39,381 nt of DNA from Cyanobacteria bacterium DS2.3.42 (GTDB lineage Bacteria; Cyanobacteriota; Vampirovibrionia; Obscuribacterales; Obscuribacteraceae), in contig PNLN01000130.1 of the NCBI GenBank assembly GCA_013823055.1, forward strand, positions 1 to 39,381. Direction: 5' to 3'. This document shows, piece after piece, positions 24,937 to 32,143 of this stretch. The notes under the pieces are model-generated. The model searched no databases. It was given only the letters and a program-made list of their open reading frames with translations, and was not told the DNA's origin. Each line of letters opens with the position of its first letter. Position 1 is the stretch's first letter. The position numbers and the translations under genes were made by a program.

Positions 24937-26978
24937 TGTCAATGAAAGCCCCTACCAATCCAAGTTCTTTGCTTGCGGCTATCGCAGCAATGATGCAGAC
25001 GCATCCGCGCAATGGCAAAGAAGCGAACAGCGACGGTTACATCAAAGTATCCTTGTTCTGCGGGGGTCGCGGCAGCGCCAGTCTCATTCAGGAATTCACA
25101 AACAGCCAGAAGGTGAACTTATCGCTGCTCGTCAACGGTTATGACGACGGGCTTTCGACGGGCGAATTACGCGATCTCGTGCCCAACATGCTCGGACCAT
25201 CCGACTTCCGAAAAAATCTTTCACGCTTGCTGGACCTGCATTCCAACGAGCAGTACATGCTGCAACAACTACTCGAGTATCGCTTTCCAAAAGACTTTTC
25301 AGCCGTCGACATTCGTGCATTTGAAGAATATGTGGACAATCCTGACGCACAGCATTGGCTGCCGTCGCCGCTGGATACGATGTTTGGCGAACTGCAATTG
25401 AGCGCTCGCAAGGCGGTTTTGAAACGCATAAAACGGTTTCTAGCCTATAAACGCGAGCACGAGCAGTCATTGAACTATTCCGATTGCTCTCTGGGAAACC
25501 TCGTGTTTGCAGGCGCTTATCTGGAATCAGACAACTTCAATGCATCGGTGCGCAACCTGGCTTCTGAATTTGGATCGTTTTCAGAATTGATCAACGTCAC
25601 TAAGGGCGAAAACCGCATCCTGGTTGCGTTGAAAACAGACGGTGAGCTGCTCAGTCGCGAGTCTGAAATCGTAGGACCGCAAAGCAGAAATCCGATAGCA
25701 AAACTTTTTCTTCTCGACAAAGGACTGGACGAAAACGACAAAAAAGCGCTTGCTGAGATGAGTTTCGACCACAAGGTCGAATATCTTTCCGCAAGAAATT
25801 GCGAAGTAACCATCTCACCGGACGCCGACCTGGCCCTGAGAAACTCCGACATAATCATCTTTGGACCAGGCACTCAACACTCATCGCTGCTTCCTAGCTA
25901 CTTTACGAAAGGCCTGGCTGAAGCCATTCAAGAAAGCACAGCATCGACAAAAGTCTTTGTCGCCAACCTTGACGAAGACCAGGATATCCAGGGCTTGACC
26001 GTATCCGACTTGATCGACAAAGCACTGGAGCTAATGGGCGATCCGGAAGGAACGAAAGGGCTCATCAACTACGTGCTGTGTGACAGTGCCGGAGCCTCAC
26101 GCAAGGCTGGAATACTGCCTGGCAAAGCCACCGGAGAGACATACAAAGGCGCGCAAATCATCAACGGAACATTTGAAAGCTCGACCAAACCAGGCACTCA
26201 CAACGGTTATAGCGTCGTGCGCAAAGTTCTTGAGCTATACGAACTGGACAAAAACAAATCCACCAATTTAAGTTCGCTCGAAATATACATTGACCTGCGC
26301 AATCGCAGCCAGGCTTTAGAAGCCGTTCTTCAAGAATTCGCCGATTTACCCTGGACTGAACATTTCAACAGCATCGAGTTGCGCGTCAATAGACTGCCGG
26401 ATAAAGACGCCAAACTGCCCTCTTATGCATCAATTACAAGATCCGAATACAAAGGCTCCTTCACCGAGGTCGACGCGCTGCTCAATTGGCTTGCCCACAG
26501 TAATTCCGAATACCTCGTCACATTGACGGGAGACGGACAGTACAGATTGGCGGACATTTTGATTGGTGTTCAAGTTTTAAAACTCGGCTCCTTCGGCGTA
26601 TTGTACGGCTCACGCACCCAAAGCCGGCGTCAATTCAATTCATCACTGGACTCCGCCTACGAGCATTGGCTCCTTCGCTCAATCGGCTGGAGCGGCGCAT
26701 TCATCTTCTCGGGGCTCTTCAGCTTGATGTCGCGGCACATTTTTTCGGATCCATTTACCGGATTTCGCATATACAGACGCAGCAAGTTCGACGAAAAGTT
26801 TATCGAGGCGCTGAGAAAACGCGGATATGTGCCACCATCTACAGTGACAAGACTGATGCTCAAACACAGAATAGAGATCGCCGAAATTCCTGTAAAATAC
26901 CGCACATTTCGCGGTTTCACCCGACCAGGATGGCGCATCTGGCGAGGACTGCGCAACCTTCTTGGTATTATTCACTAA
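24936..26978 (+). CDS. Fusion: CofD/YvcK-like domain plus GT2-like domain
   Basis: A 680-residue two-domain protein. Residues about 36-440 resemble the CofD/YvcK fold: SLFCGGRGSASLI (39-51, in place of GGTGxxxLL), VNGYDDGLSTGELR (66-79, matching the DDGGSSGRLR loop), LGPSDFRKNLSRLL (86-99), CSLGNLVFAGAYLE (184-197) and IIIFGPGTQHSSLLPS (307-321). CofD makes the phosphodiester of coenzyme F420; YvcK binds nucleotide sugars. Residues about 448-680 resemble a GT2 domain: TLTGDGQYRLADI (529-541) replaces the DxD region, then VLYGSR and DPFTGFRIYRR. ATG 24936 overlaps the previous stop by one base. The frame is open from 24855, but that part lies inside the upstream gene. The fold assignment comes from motifs only; the joint activity is unknown. 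Confidence 0.75.
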   Translation: MSMKAPTNPSSLLAAIAAMMQTHPRNGKEANSDGYIKVSLFCGGRGSASLIQEFTNSQKVNLSLLVNGYDDGLSTGELRDLVPNMLGPSDFRKNLSRLLDLHSNEQYMLQQLLEYRFPKDFSAVDIRAFEEYVDNPDAQHWLPSPLDTMFGELQLSARKAVLKRIKRFLAYKREHEQSLNYSDCSLGNLVFAGAYLESDNFNASVRNLASEFGSFSELINVTKGENRILVALKTDGELLSRESEIVGPQSRNPIAKLFLLDKGLDENDKKALAEMSFDHKVEYLSARNCEVTISPDADLALRNSDIIIFGPGTQHSSLLPSYFTKGLAEAIQESTASTKVFVANLDEDQDIQGLTVSDLIDKALELMGDPEGTKGLINYVLCDSAGASRKAGILPGKATGETYKGAQIINGTFESSTKPGTHNGYSVVRKVLELYELDKNKSTNLSSLEIYIDLRNRSQALEAVLQEFADLPWTEHFNSIELRVNRLPDKDAKLPSYASITRSEYKGSFTEVDALLNWLAHSNSEYLVTLTGDGQYRLADILIGVQVLKLGSFGVLYGSRTQSRRQFNSSLDSAYEHWLLRSIGWSGAFIFSGLFSLMSRHIFSDPFTGFRIYRRSKFDEKFIEALRKRGYVPPSTVTRLMLKHRIEIAEIPVKYRTFRGFTRPGWRIWRGLRNLLGIIH

Positions 26979-27029
26979 GACGCGACCGGTTTCAAACACA
27001 GAGAAATCTCCCTGCAAAGTTCAATCCAA

Positions 27030-27707
27030 ATGCCAGACCAAAATCGCAATCACCAAACGCTTTTGCAGACGGTGACCTGCTTCCTCTTTGACCTGGATGG
27101 AACGCTTATAGACAGCAGCCCTTGCCATGAGCGCGCCTTCTTCAAAACGCTTGAAGCCAACCAGCAACACCTGGTGAAATCTTTCGTTTACGAAGAGCAC
27201 AAAGGCAAAAGCACGAAAGAAACGTTTCAAGACCTCGGCGTAGATGATTCTAGGCTGTTGAAACTAATGACAGAAAACAAACAGAGCCTCTATCGGCAAA
27301 TGGTCGAAGACGGCGAGGTGGTAGCCTTTCCGTTCGCAGAACAGCTGCTCAATGTCCTGCGAAGCAAGGGGCACCGCGCCTGGGTTGTCACAGGAGCAAG
27401 CCGGCGCTCCGCGGAGGCTGCTCTTTCGCGACTTGGACTAATCAGTTATTTTGAAGCACTTGTCACCGGTGACGAGGCACCGAGAACCAAGCCAGCACCG
27501 GATCTGTATCTAAAATGCTTGTCTGACCATTCGATATCACCTCAAAGTGCGCTTGCCCTGGAAGATGCATTGCCCGGTATACAATCTGCAAAGGCAGCCG
27601 GCTTGAACGTAGTCGCCGTCAATAATCCCGAGCTTTCTCATTTGTCCGAATACGTAGGAACATTGAAAGAGTGGCACGACAATTGGCTTATGGGGCAAAA
27701 TGATTAA
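27030..27707 (+). CDS. HAD-family phosphatase/phosphomutase, beta-PGM-like
   Basis: A 225-residue HAD enzyme with all four motifs: FDLDGTLIDSS (nucleophile Asp and second Asp), VVTGAS (Thr), KPAPDLY (Lys) and LEDALPGIQSAKAAG (acidic pair). A helical cap (about 35-100) is typical of the beta-phosphoglucomutase and phosphoglycolate phosphatase subgroup. In this operon it could dephosphorylate or isomerise a sugar phosphate before activation, as GmhB does in heptose synthesis. It lies 51 bases after the fusion gene. Its end overlaps the start of the nucleotidyltransferase by 8 bases. Confidence 0.9.
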   Translation: MPDQNRNHQTLLQTVTCFLFDLDGTLIDSSPCHERAFFKTLEANQQHLVKSFVYEEHKGKSTKETFQDLGVDDSRLLKLMTENKQSLYRQMVEDGEVVAFPFAEQLLNVLRSKGHRAWVVTGASRRSAEAALSRLGLISYFEALVTGDEAPRTKPAPDLYLKCLSDHSISPQSALALEDALPGIQSAKAAGLNVVAVNNPELSHLSEYVGTLKEWHDNWLMGQND

Positions 27708-28464
27708 AATCTGCGCCGTCATCCCTGCAGCCGGAAGAGGCAGTCGCCTCGGGTTGGACTGCCCGAAGATTCTGGTTCCGATAGAGAAGAACCTCACTGT
27801 CTGGGACGTTTTACGCAATTCAATGAGTCCTGTTTGCGAACGTATTCACGTGGTCCTTGCACCATCTGCAATGGCACAATTCGAAGCTGTATTGAGTTCA
27901 GAAACCGACCGCGCAAAACTCAGCGTCAGCGAACAGACCACGCCTCGAGGCATGGGCGACGCCATTTTCGGCGCCGAGCCTTACTGGAATGCATTTGATT
28001 CAATCTTGATTGTCTGGGGGGACCAGGTAAATCTCTCTGCTTCGACACTGAAAATGGTCGCAGCGCAATGCAGCGCAAACAAAACCATGGTGCTGCCGCT
28101 TGTCGAATGCCAAACTCCATACGTCCAATATGACCTCGTGGATGGCGTGTTGACCCACGTCAGACAAAGCCGCGAAGGCGATGCAATGGACCCTGTGGGT
28201 TTCAGCGATGTTGGTGTATTTGCACTTTCGGTACCCGGGCTTCTCGAGTGCTGGAAGCAATTCGTGGAAGAAAGTGTCGTCGGTGCTCAAACCAATGAAC
28301 TCAATTTCTTGCCCTTTTTGCCGTTTCTATCACAGCACTGCAAATGGAATTTGCGCACAGTCATTGTTTCAGATCCCGTCGAAGCGCTAGGCATCAACAC
28401 TCCGGAAGACCTGCAAATTACTAGAGAGCGCTTCGCTCGCCTGAAACAGCGCTCGAAACACTAA
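27700..28464 (+). CDS. Sugar-phosphate nucleotidyltransferase
   Basis: A 254-residue GT-A-like nucleotidyltransferase. PAAGRGSRLGLDCPKILVPI (9-28) is the signature of sugar-1-phosphate nucleotidyltransferases (GlmU, RmlA and IspD relatives). VWGDQVNL occupies the place of the metal-binding GD, and VEALGINTPEDLQ near the end matches the GlmU-type VxGVNT. It would join a sugar phosphate or similar compound to a nucleotide, releasing pyrophosphate. It overlaps the HAD gene by 8 bases and is the last gene of the operon. Its stop codon lies in the first of two 20-base direct repeats. Confidence 0.88.
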   Translation: MIKICAVIPAAGRGSRLGLDCPKILVPIEKNLTVWDVLRNSMSPVCERIHVVLAPSAMAQFEAVLSSETDRAKLSVSEQTTPRGMGDAIFGAEPYWNAFDSILIVWGDQVNLSASTLKMVAAQCSANKTMVLPLVECQTPYVQYDLVDGVLTHVRQSREGDAMDPVGFSDVGVFALSVPGLLECWKQFVEESVVGAQTNELNFLPFLPFLSQHCKWNLRTVIVSDPVEALGINTPEDLQITRERFARLKQRSKH

Positions 28465-28499
28465 AGAAAAGCGCTAGAGACACTAAAGAAAAGCGATAG
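28458..28499 (+). repeat. Two tandem 20-base direct repeats over the operon end
   Basis: ACACTAAAGAAAAGCGCTAG (28458-28477) and its copy with one change (28480-28499), period 22. The stop codon of the nucleotidyltransferase (28462-28464) lies in copy 1. More diverged pieces (AGCGATAG, AGCGCTCGAAACTC) follow to about 28565. I see no terminator hairpin here. Confidence 0.7.
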
Positions 28500-28617
28500 C
28501 AATACCCAAGCAGCGATAGAAGCATTTCAACGCAGCGCTCGAAACTCTCAAAAACAGCTCTCAAAAATCTCTAAAAACCTGCAGAACATTTCTCATACGA
28601 ATCGTCTAAAACCCAGT

Positions 28618-28623
28618 TATAAT
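28618..28623 (+). promoter_or_regulatory. Putative -10 box of the HTH/coiled-coil gene
   Basis: A perfect TATAAT lies 63 bases before ATG 28687. No clear -35 hexamer is seen at 16-18 bases. GAGGAG (28665-28670) between the two is the likely ribosome site, though 16 bases from the ATG. Confidence 0.4.
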
Positions 28624-28686
28624 GCTGCTTGGCCCATTCTACGCTCGTATATCGTATTTATATTGAGGAGTACTCAAGTAATATCC

Positions 28687-29424
28687 ATGCAGATTCATCC
28701 GCTCGTCCCAATGCGCAAGGCTGCAAGTCTCCTGGGTGTGGAAAAGGACCAGTTGAAGGCAAAACTGGTGTCCGGCGAAATCAAAGGCGAGCAAAGACGT
28801 GTGGGCTCCAAAGACAAATGGTTCGTCTACTCGGGCGAAGTGAGCAATCGCATTGACAGCGAGCGCCTGCCAGAATTGATGAAGCGGACAGACGGGCAGT
28901 TGGCGCTGGAAGTGGAGACAGTGCTTGAAACCGACCCCGCTGCCCTCCATGATCTCGATTCGTTTTTTGAAGAAGGGCAGTCAGAGTCACAAGCCCAAAC
29001 CCCGGAAGATGTGCATGTCACCAGTGTTGATATCAAAAACGAAGCTCTGGCGCTGGCTGAAAGCGTAGGCGCAGTTACGCAAGAAACCGAAGTAAAAGCT
29101 GGATTGCCGGCACCTGCAGACATAAATCAAATTTTCGAATCCCTGACGGTGGTTTTTGCACAACGCCTGTCTGATGAATATCAGCAAAGACTGTCGGCAG
29201 AACAAAAGGTCAAGATCGCCGAAGTGCGCGTGAAAACAGCAGAGCAGAAAGTCAAAGCCTTTGAAGAAAACATCAAGCGCTTGCAGGTTCAAAAGGACGA
29301 AGTGCAGTATCTGGTAGACGAGAGAAACTCGGCGATAGCCGAAATAGAAGCACAGGTGCGTGAATTGCAGCAGCAATTGACGGCGAAAAAACCGACTTTC
29401 TGGCAAAAATTCTTCGGCGCTTAA
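28687..29424 (+). CDS. Protein with N-terminal HTH and C-terminal coiled coil, unknown
   Basis: A 245-residue protein. Residues 1-55 (MRKAASLLGVEKDQLKAKLVSGEIKG, then KWFVYSGEV) look like an excisionase/MerR-type helix-turn-helix for reading a DNA or adaptor site. An acidic linker follows (about 60-145). A long heptad coiled coil runs about 150-230 (EQKVKIAEVRVKTAEQKVKAFEENIKRLQVQKDEV). The protein ends FWQKFFGA, an aromatic amphipathic tip that could touch the membrane or a partner. The layout suggests a dimeric adaptor or structural DNA-binding protein. ATG 28687 is the first sensible start; GAGGAG is 16 bases away, so TTG 28663 cannot be excluded. Confidence 0.65.
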   Translation: MQIHPLVPMRKAASLLGVEKDQLKAKLVSGEIKGEQRRVGSKDKWFVYSGEVSNRIDSERLPELMKRTDGQLALEVETVLETDPAALHDLDSFFEEGQSESQAQTPEDVHVTSVDIKNEALALAESVGAVTQETEVKAGLPAPADINQIFESLTVVFAQRLSDEYQQRLSAEQKVKIAEVRVKTAEQKVKAFEENIKRLQVQKDEVQYLVDERNSAIAEIEAQVRELQQQLTAKKPTFWQKFFGA

Positions 29425-29521
29425 TCAGCTCGCCACAGTTTCACCATGGACCCGCCACTGTTGTGCCCTTGCACGCTCGTAGATTCGTGCTGAATAGGGA
29501 CAGCTTCAGGGCGGGTTTACG

Positions 29522-31072
29522 ATGCATCAACTCAATCCAGTCATGTCTACAGTCGGTCCTTTGGTTGCAAATGCCGCGATTGCAGCGAATACCGCGATTC
29601 CCTGGGTCAATCCGAATGAGCCCATGTACAGGCATATCTTTCGTCTCCTGCGCATTGAAATAGAGCGCGGAAGATTCAAGGCCGGCGATAAACTTCCGTC
29701 TGTTCGCACTATGGTGACCGACTTCAAGGTCTCGCATCCGACCGTCCTGAGGGCTCTAGAAGAGCTAGCTTCTATCGGCTATGTGAAACTCGTGCAGGGC
29801 AGTGGCTCCTACGTAACAAGACGAGCCACGGAAGGCCAAATTTTGCCTCTAAGGGACGGCATTCAGCAAATGTTCCAGAACAACGCTGCAAACTCGCCCG
29901 ATGTTCAAGTGGTAGACGACAACCATCTCGTGAGACATAGTGAGCCCAGCAAAACGGGCGATGCTTCAACCAAAAACCCGTGCAAAAATTCGACCAGCAC
30001 GGATAAGGAAACAGGCAGCAACGATTCGAATTTGCCTAAAGGAAGTTGGCAGCGATCCGTTCGAACAGCACTGCTGGAATGCTCAACCGCCGAAGATGCT
30101 TCAATCACTCCAGCAGGACTGGCGATGCTGCGCTCTTCAATCGCAAGCTACGTCCGGCGCTCGCGCGGCATCTGCGCAGACCCTGCTCAAGTAGTAGTCA
30201 CCTCCGGCGTTTCATCTGCTATCGCACTGGTGAGCACATTGTGCAAACTCGCAGAGCAGACAGTAGGGGTCGAGAATCCTGGCTCGCCAAAGATCAGAAG
30301 GCTGCTCACGGCTCACGGAGCCGTCTTGAAACCGATTGAACTGGACAATCAGGGTATGTCGGTTGAGGCATTGAAAGAGCTCGAATGCAAAATCAGACTT
30401 TTGCATGTGACACCGAATCACAACCCGACTGGATTGGTGATGAGCGAAAGACGACGACAGAGCCTGCTCAATTGGGTATCCTCCCAGCAAGCGGTGATTC
30501 TGGAGGATGATTTTGGCTGTGAATTTGCTCTTTCGATGAACCGCGAGACGTCGCTTTTTGCCTTAGGGCAGAACAATGTTGTCTATCTTGGTGGATTTTG
30601 GGGCTCTCTCTATCCGCTTGTGCACACAGCTTTTCTTGTATTGCCGCCATCATTGACTGAAACGGCGATCAAGTCATCGATACTGCGCGACAATGAGCAC
30701 AATCTCCTGGAGCAGCACGCGTTGCGGCATATGCTTAATGACGGGCATTTGGAATTGCATCTAAAACGGCAGAAAAAAGTGATTATGGAAAAACGTGCCT
30801 GCGCAATGGCAGCGCTTAAACAGACTCTAGGAGCCCGTATCGACTTCATTGGCAAGAGCATCAATGGAAAACAGCTGATCAGGTTTCACGAAGATGTTGA
30901 AGCAAGAAAGGTCATAACGGCTGCGCTTCGTTCGGGATTGCCACTTACAAGCACGACAGACTTTTTCATTTCAAACCATCGCCCCAACGACTTCTTGCTG
31001 TCTTATGCTGGGATGGAATCAAAGCAAATCTTCAACACCGCGCTGCATTTTGCCGGACTACTCGGCTGGTAG
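29522..31072 (+). CDS. MocR-type GntR regulator with degenerate aminotransferase domain
   Basis: A 516-residue protein. Residues 35-100 are a GntR winged helix (FRLLRIEIERGRFKAGDKLPSVR...SHPTVLRALEELASIGYV). A low-complexity linker follows (about 105-175), then a fold-type I aminotransferase domain (about 176-516) with TPNHNPTG and LEDDFGCEF. In MocR proteins the PLP lysine sits in a YLGTFSKTLxPxxRxGY motif. Here the same place reads YLGGFWGSLYPLVHTAF: S-K has become W360-G361 and the phosphate-binding Arg has become H368. The Tyr of EDDY is F331. PLP is therefore unlikely to be held as a Schiff base. No PLP-pathway gene is adjacent. Confidence 0.88.
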   Translation: MHQLNPVMSTVGPLVANAAIAANTAIPWVNPNEPMYRHIFRLLRIEIERGRFKAGDKLPSVRTMVTDFKVSHPTVLRALEELASIGYVKLVQGSGSYVTRRATEGQILPLRDGIQQMFQNNAANSPDVQVVDDNHLVRHSEPSKTGDASTKNPCKNSTSTDKETGSNDSNLPKGSWQRSVRTALLECSTAEDASITPAGLAMLRSSIASYVRRSRGICADPAQVVVTSGVSSAIALVSTLCKLAEQTVGVENPGSPKIRRLLTAHGAVLKPIELDNQGMSVEALKELECKIRLLHVTPNHNPTGLVMSERRRQSLLNWVSSQQAVILEDDFGCEFALSMNRETSLFALGQNNVVYLGGFWGSLYPLVHTAFLVLPPSLTETAIKSSILRDNEHNLLEQHALRHMLNDGHLELHLKRQKKVIMEKRACAMAALKQTLGARIDFIGKSINGKQLIRFHEDVEARKVITAALRSGLPLTSTTDFFISNHRPNDFLLSYAGMESKQIFNTALHFAGLLGW

Positions 31073-31100
31073 TACGGATATTTCGAGCTGTTCAACAAAG

Positions 31101-31487
31101 AGTGAAGTAACGCGTAAGCCGGGTTCTGTGTTCGACTGTCATCTCTCTGGGAGTGTGGTCTCCCACACCCTCTAGCGGCATCGGCAACTTGAGGTGACGG
31201 GCCGCCACTTTCTCAAGCTATACCTTCGCCTTGCACCTTCAGCGGGGTTTACCTAGCCAAGGCCTCTCGACCTTGCTGGTGCGCTCTTACCGCACCGTTG
31301 CACCCTTACCAGTTATCAGCGACCATCACTTTCGCTCAGATCGCTCACGGACTGGCGGTTATCATTTCTGTGGCACTATCCTCACGCTCACGCGCACTGG
31401 GCGTTACCCAGCAACCAGCCCTGCGGTGCCCGGACTTTCCTCACTCGACCGATTGCTCGGCAAAGCGCGACAGTCTGCGCTACTTCA
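31101..31487 (-). ncRNA. rnpB: RNase P RNA, bacterial type A
   Basis: On the minus strand the universal 5' block GAGGAAAGTCCGGGC (about 31443-31429), the GGTAAGGGTGCAACGGTGCG and GTAAGAGCGCACC region, GGTAAACCCC, and the 3' ACAGAACCCGGCTTA (near 31130-31115) appear in the right order and spacing. Helix P1 is closed by GAAGTAGCGC (31486-31477) pairing with GCGTTACTTC (31113-31104), with one G-U pair; this sets both ends to within a few bases and gives about 387 nt. The RNA is the catalytic part of RNase P, which trims tRNA 5' ends. It converges on the MocR-like gene and has a TATAAT box upstream. Confidence 0.97.
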
Positions 31488-31493
31488 TCTGCA

Positions 31494-31499
31494 ATTATA
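31494..31499 (-). promoter_or_regulatory. -10 box of rnpB
   Basis: A perfect TATAAT on the minus strand (31499 down to 31494) ends 6-7 bases before the predicted RNA 5' end. No good -35 box is seen at the standard distance. Confidence 0.65.
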
Positions 31500-31583
31500 C
31501 GTCGGCAGCGCAAAGACGCCTTCTAACATCGGCATGCCCCTTACCGAAAAGTGACAAGCATCTGAACTTAATGTTCCGCCTCG

Positions 31584-31954
31584 CTAGCTGTTATTGAGCG
31601 CCAGTCCTGCGCTAGGTAGGTTGGCTCGCACTAGTACGCTGAATTGCTGCGCGTAGAAATCCCTTTGTTTCGGGTGCGGCATAGCTATAGGAATGTAACA
31701 GCTATAACGCAGTTTGGCCAGGGTTTTCACTAACGCTAGCGCAACCTAGCAAAGAGTTAGTTGCCGCAGGTGGGCGATTTAGCGACACCCGTAATTCAGT
31801 ACTAGTAAGAGCTTAGATCAAACCTGAAGGTCCGGAATCTAAAGCCGAGACGTGTTTCTAGCTATCGGAACTTCTATTTTCCCTAGAGATGCAGTGCCTG
31901 CGCTAGCTAGACAACCGGAATACTTACTTGATTTCCCCCTTGGCGACCTTCTAG
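31584..31954. other. CTAG-rich spacer with candidate structured RNA
   Basis: The 31488-32143 spacer holds no supported protein gene. Between 31584 and 31954 there are 11 CTAG tetramers. Nested complementary stretches fit one rod-like fold. AGGTT (31618-31622) pairs with AACCT (31821-31825), GCTC (31624-31627) with GAGC (31809-31812), ACTAGTAC (31630-31637) with GTACTAGT (31799-31806), and TGAATT with AATTCA next to it. Inside, CGGGTG (31671) pairs with CACCCG (31786), and a hairpin at 31730-31760 pairs CTAACGCTAG with CTAGC-GTTAG. It does not look like tmRNA or SRP RNA. It may be the S1 leader or an independent RNA; the strand is undecided. Confidence 0.45.
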
Positions 31955-32143
31955 GGTCGACTTAACCACCTTTACATCCTTTTCTGAACAGAGAAGTTTT
32001 CACTCCCTAAACCCTTGCGTTTCCTCCGTTTTCGAACTTTAGACATCCCTTGTGGGCTGTCGGACGGAGTGCGCATTGGCAAAGGGGTGGTGGCTCAGTC
32101 ATGCCCACTGCAACGGGCTTCAAATATATCCGTAAGGAGATCT

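Noticed and set aside
23241-28464. F420 biosynthesis operon, because of the CofD-like domain
   Set aside because: No CofC, CofE, CofG or CofH homologue is adjacent, the CofD loop residues are altered and all neighbours are sugar enzymes.
31231-31597. Plus-strand frames of about 100 codons
   Set aside because: They lie across rnpB, whose conserved blocks and P1 helix are unmistakable on the minus strand.
31584-31954. tmRNA or SRP RNA in the CTAG-rich spacer
   Set aside because: There is no tRNA-like end with a T-loop and no tag frame for tmRNA. GGTCCGGAATC lacks the rest of the SRP domain IV consensus.
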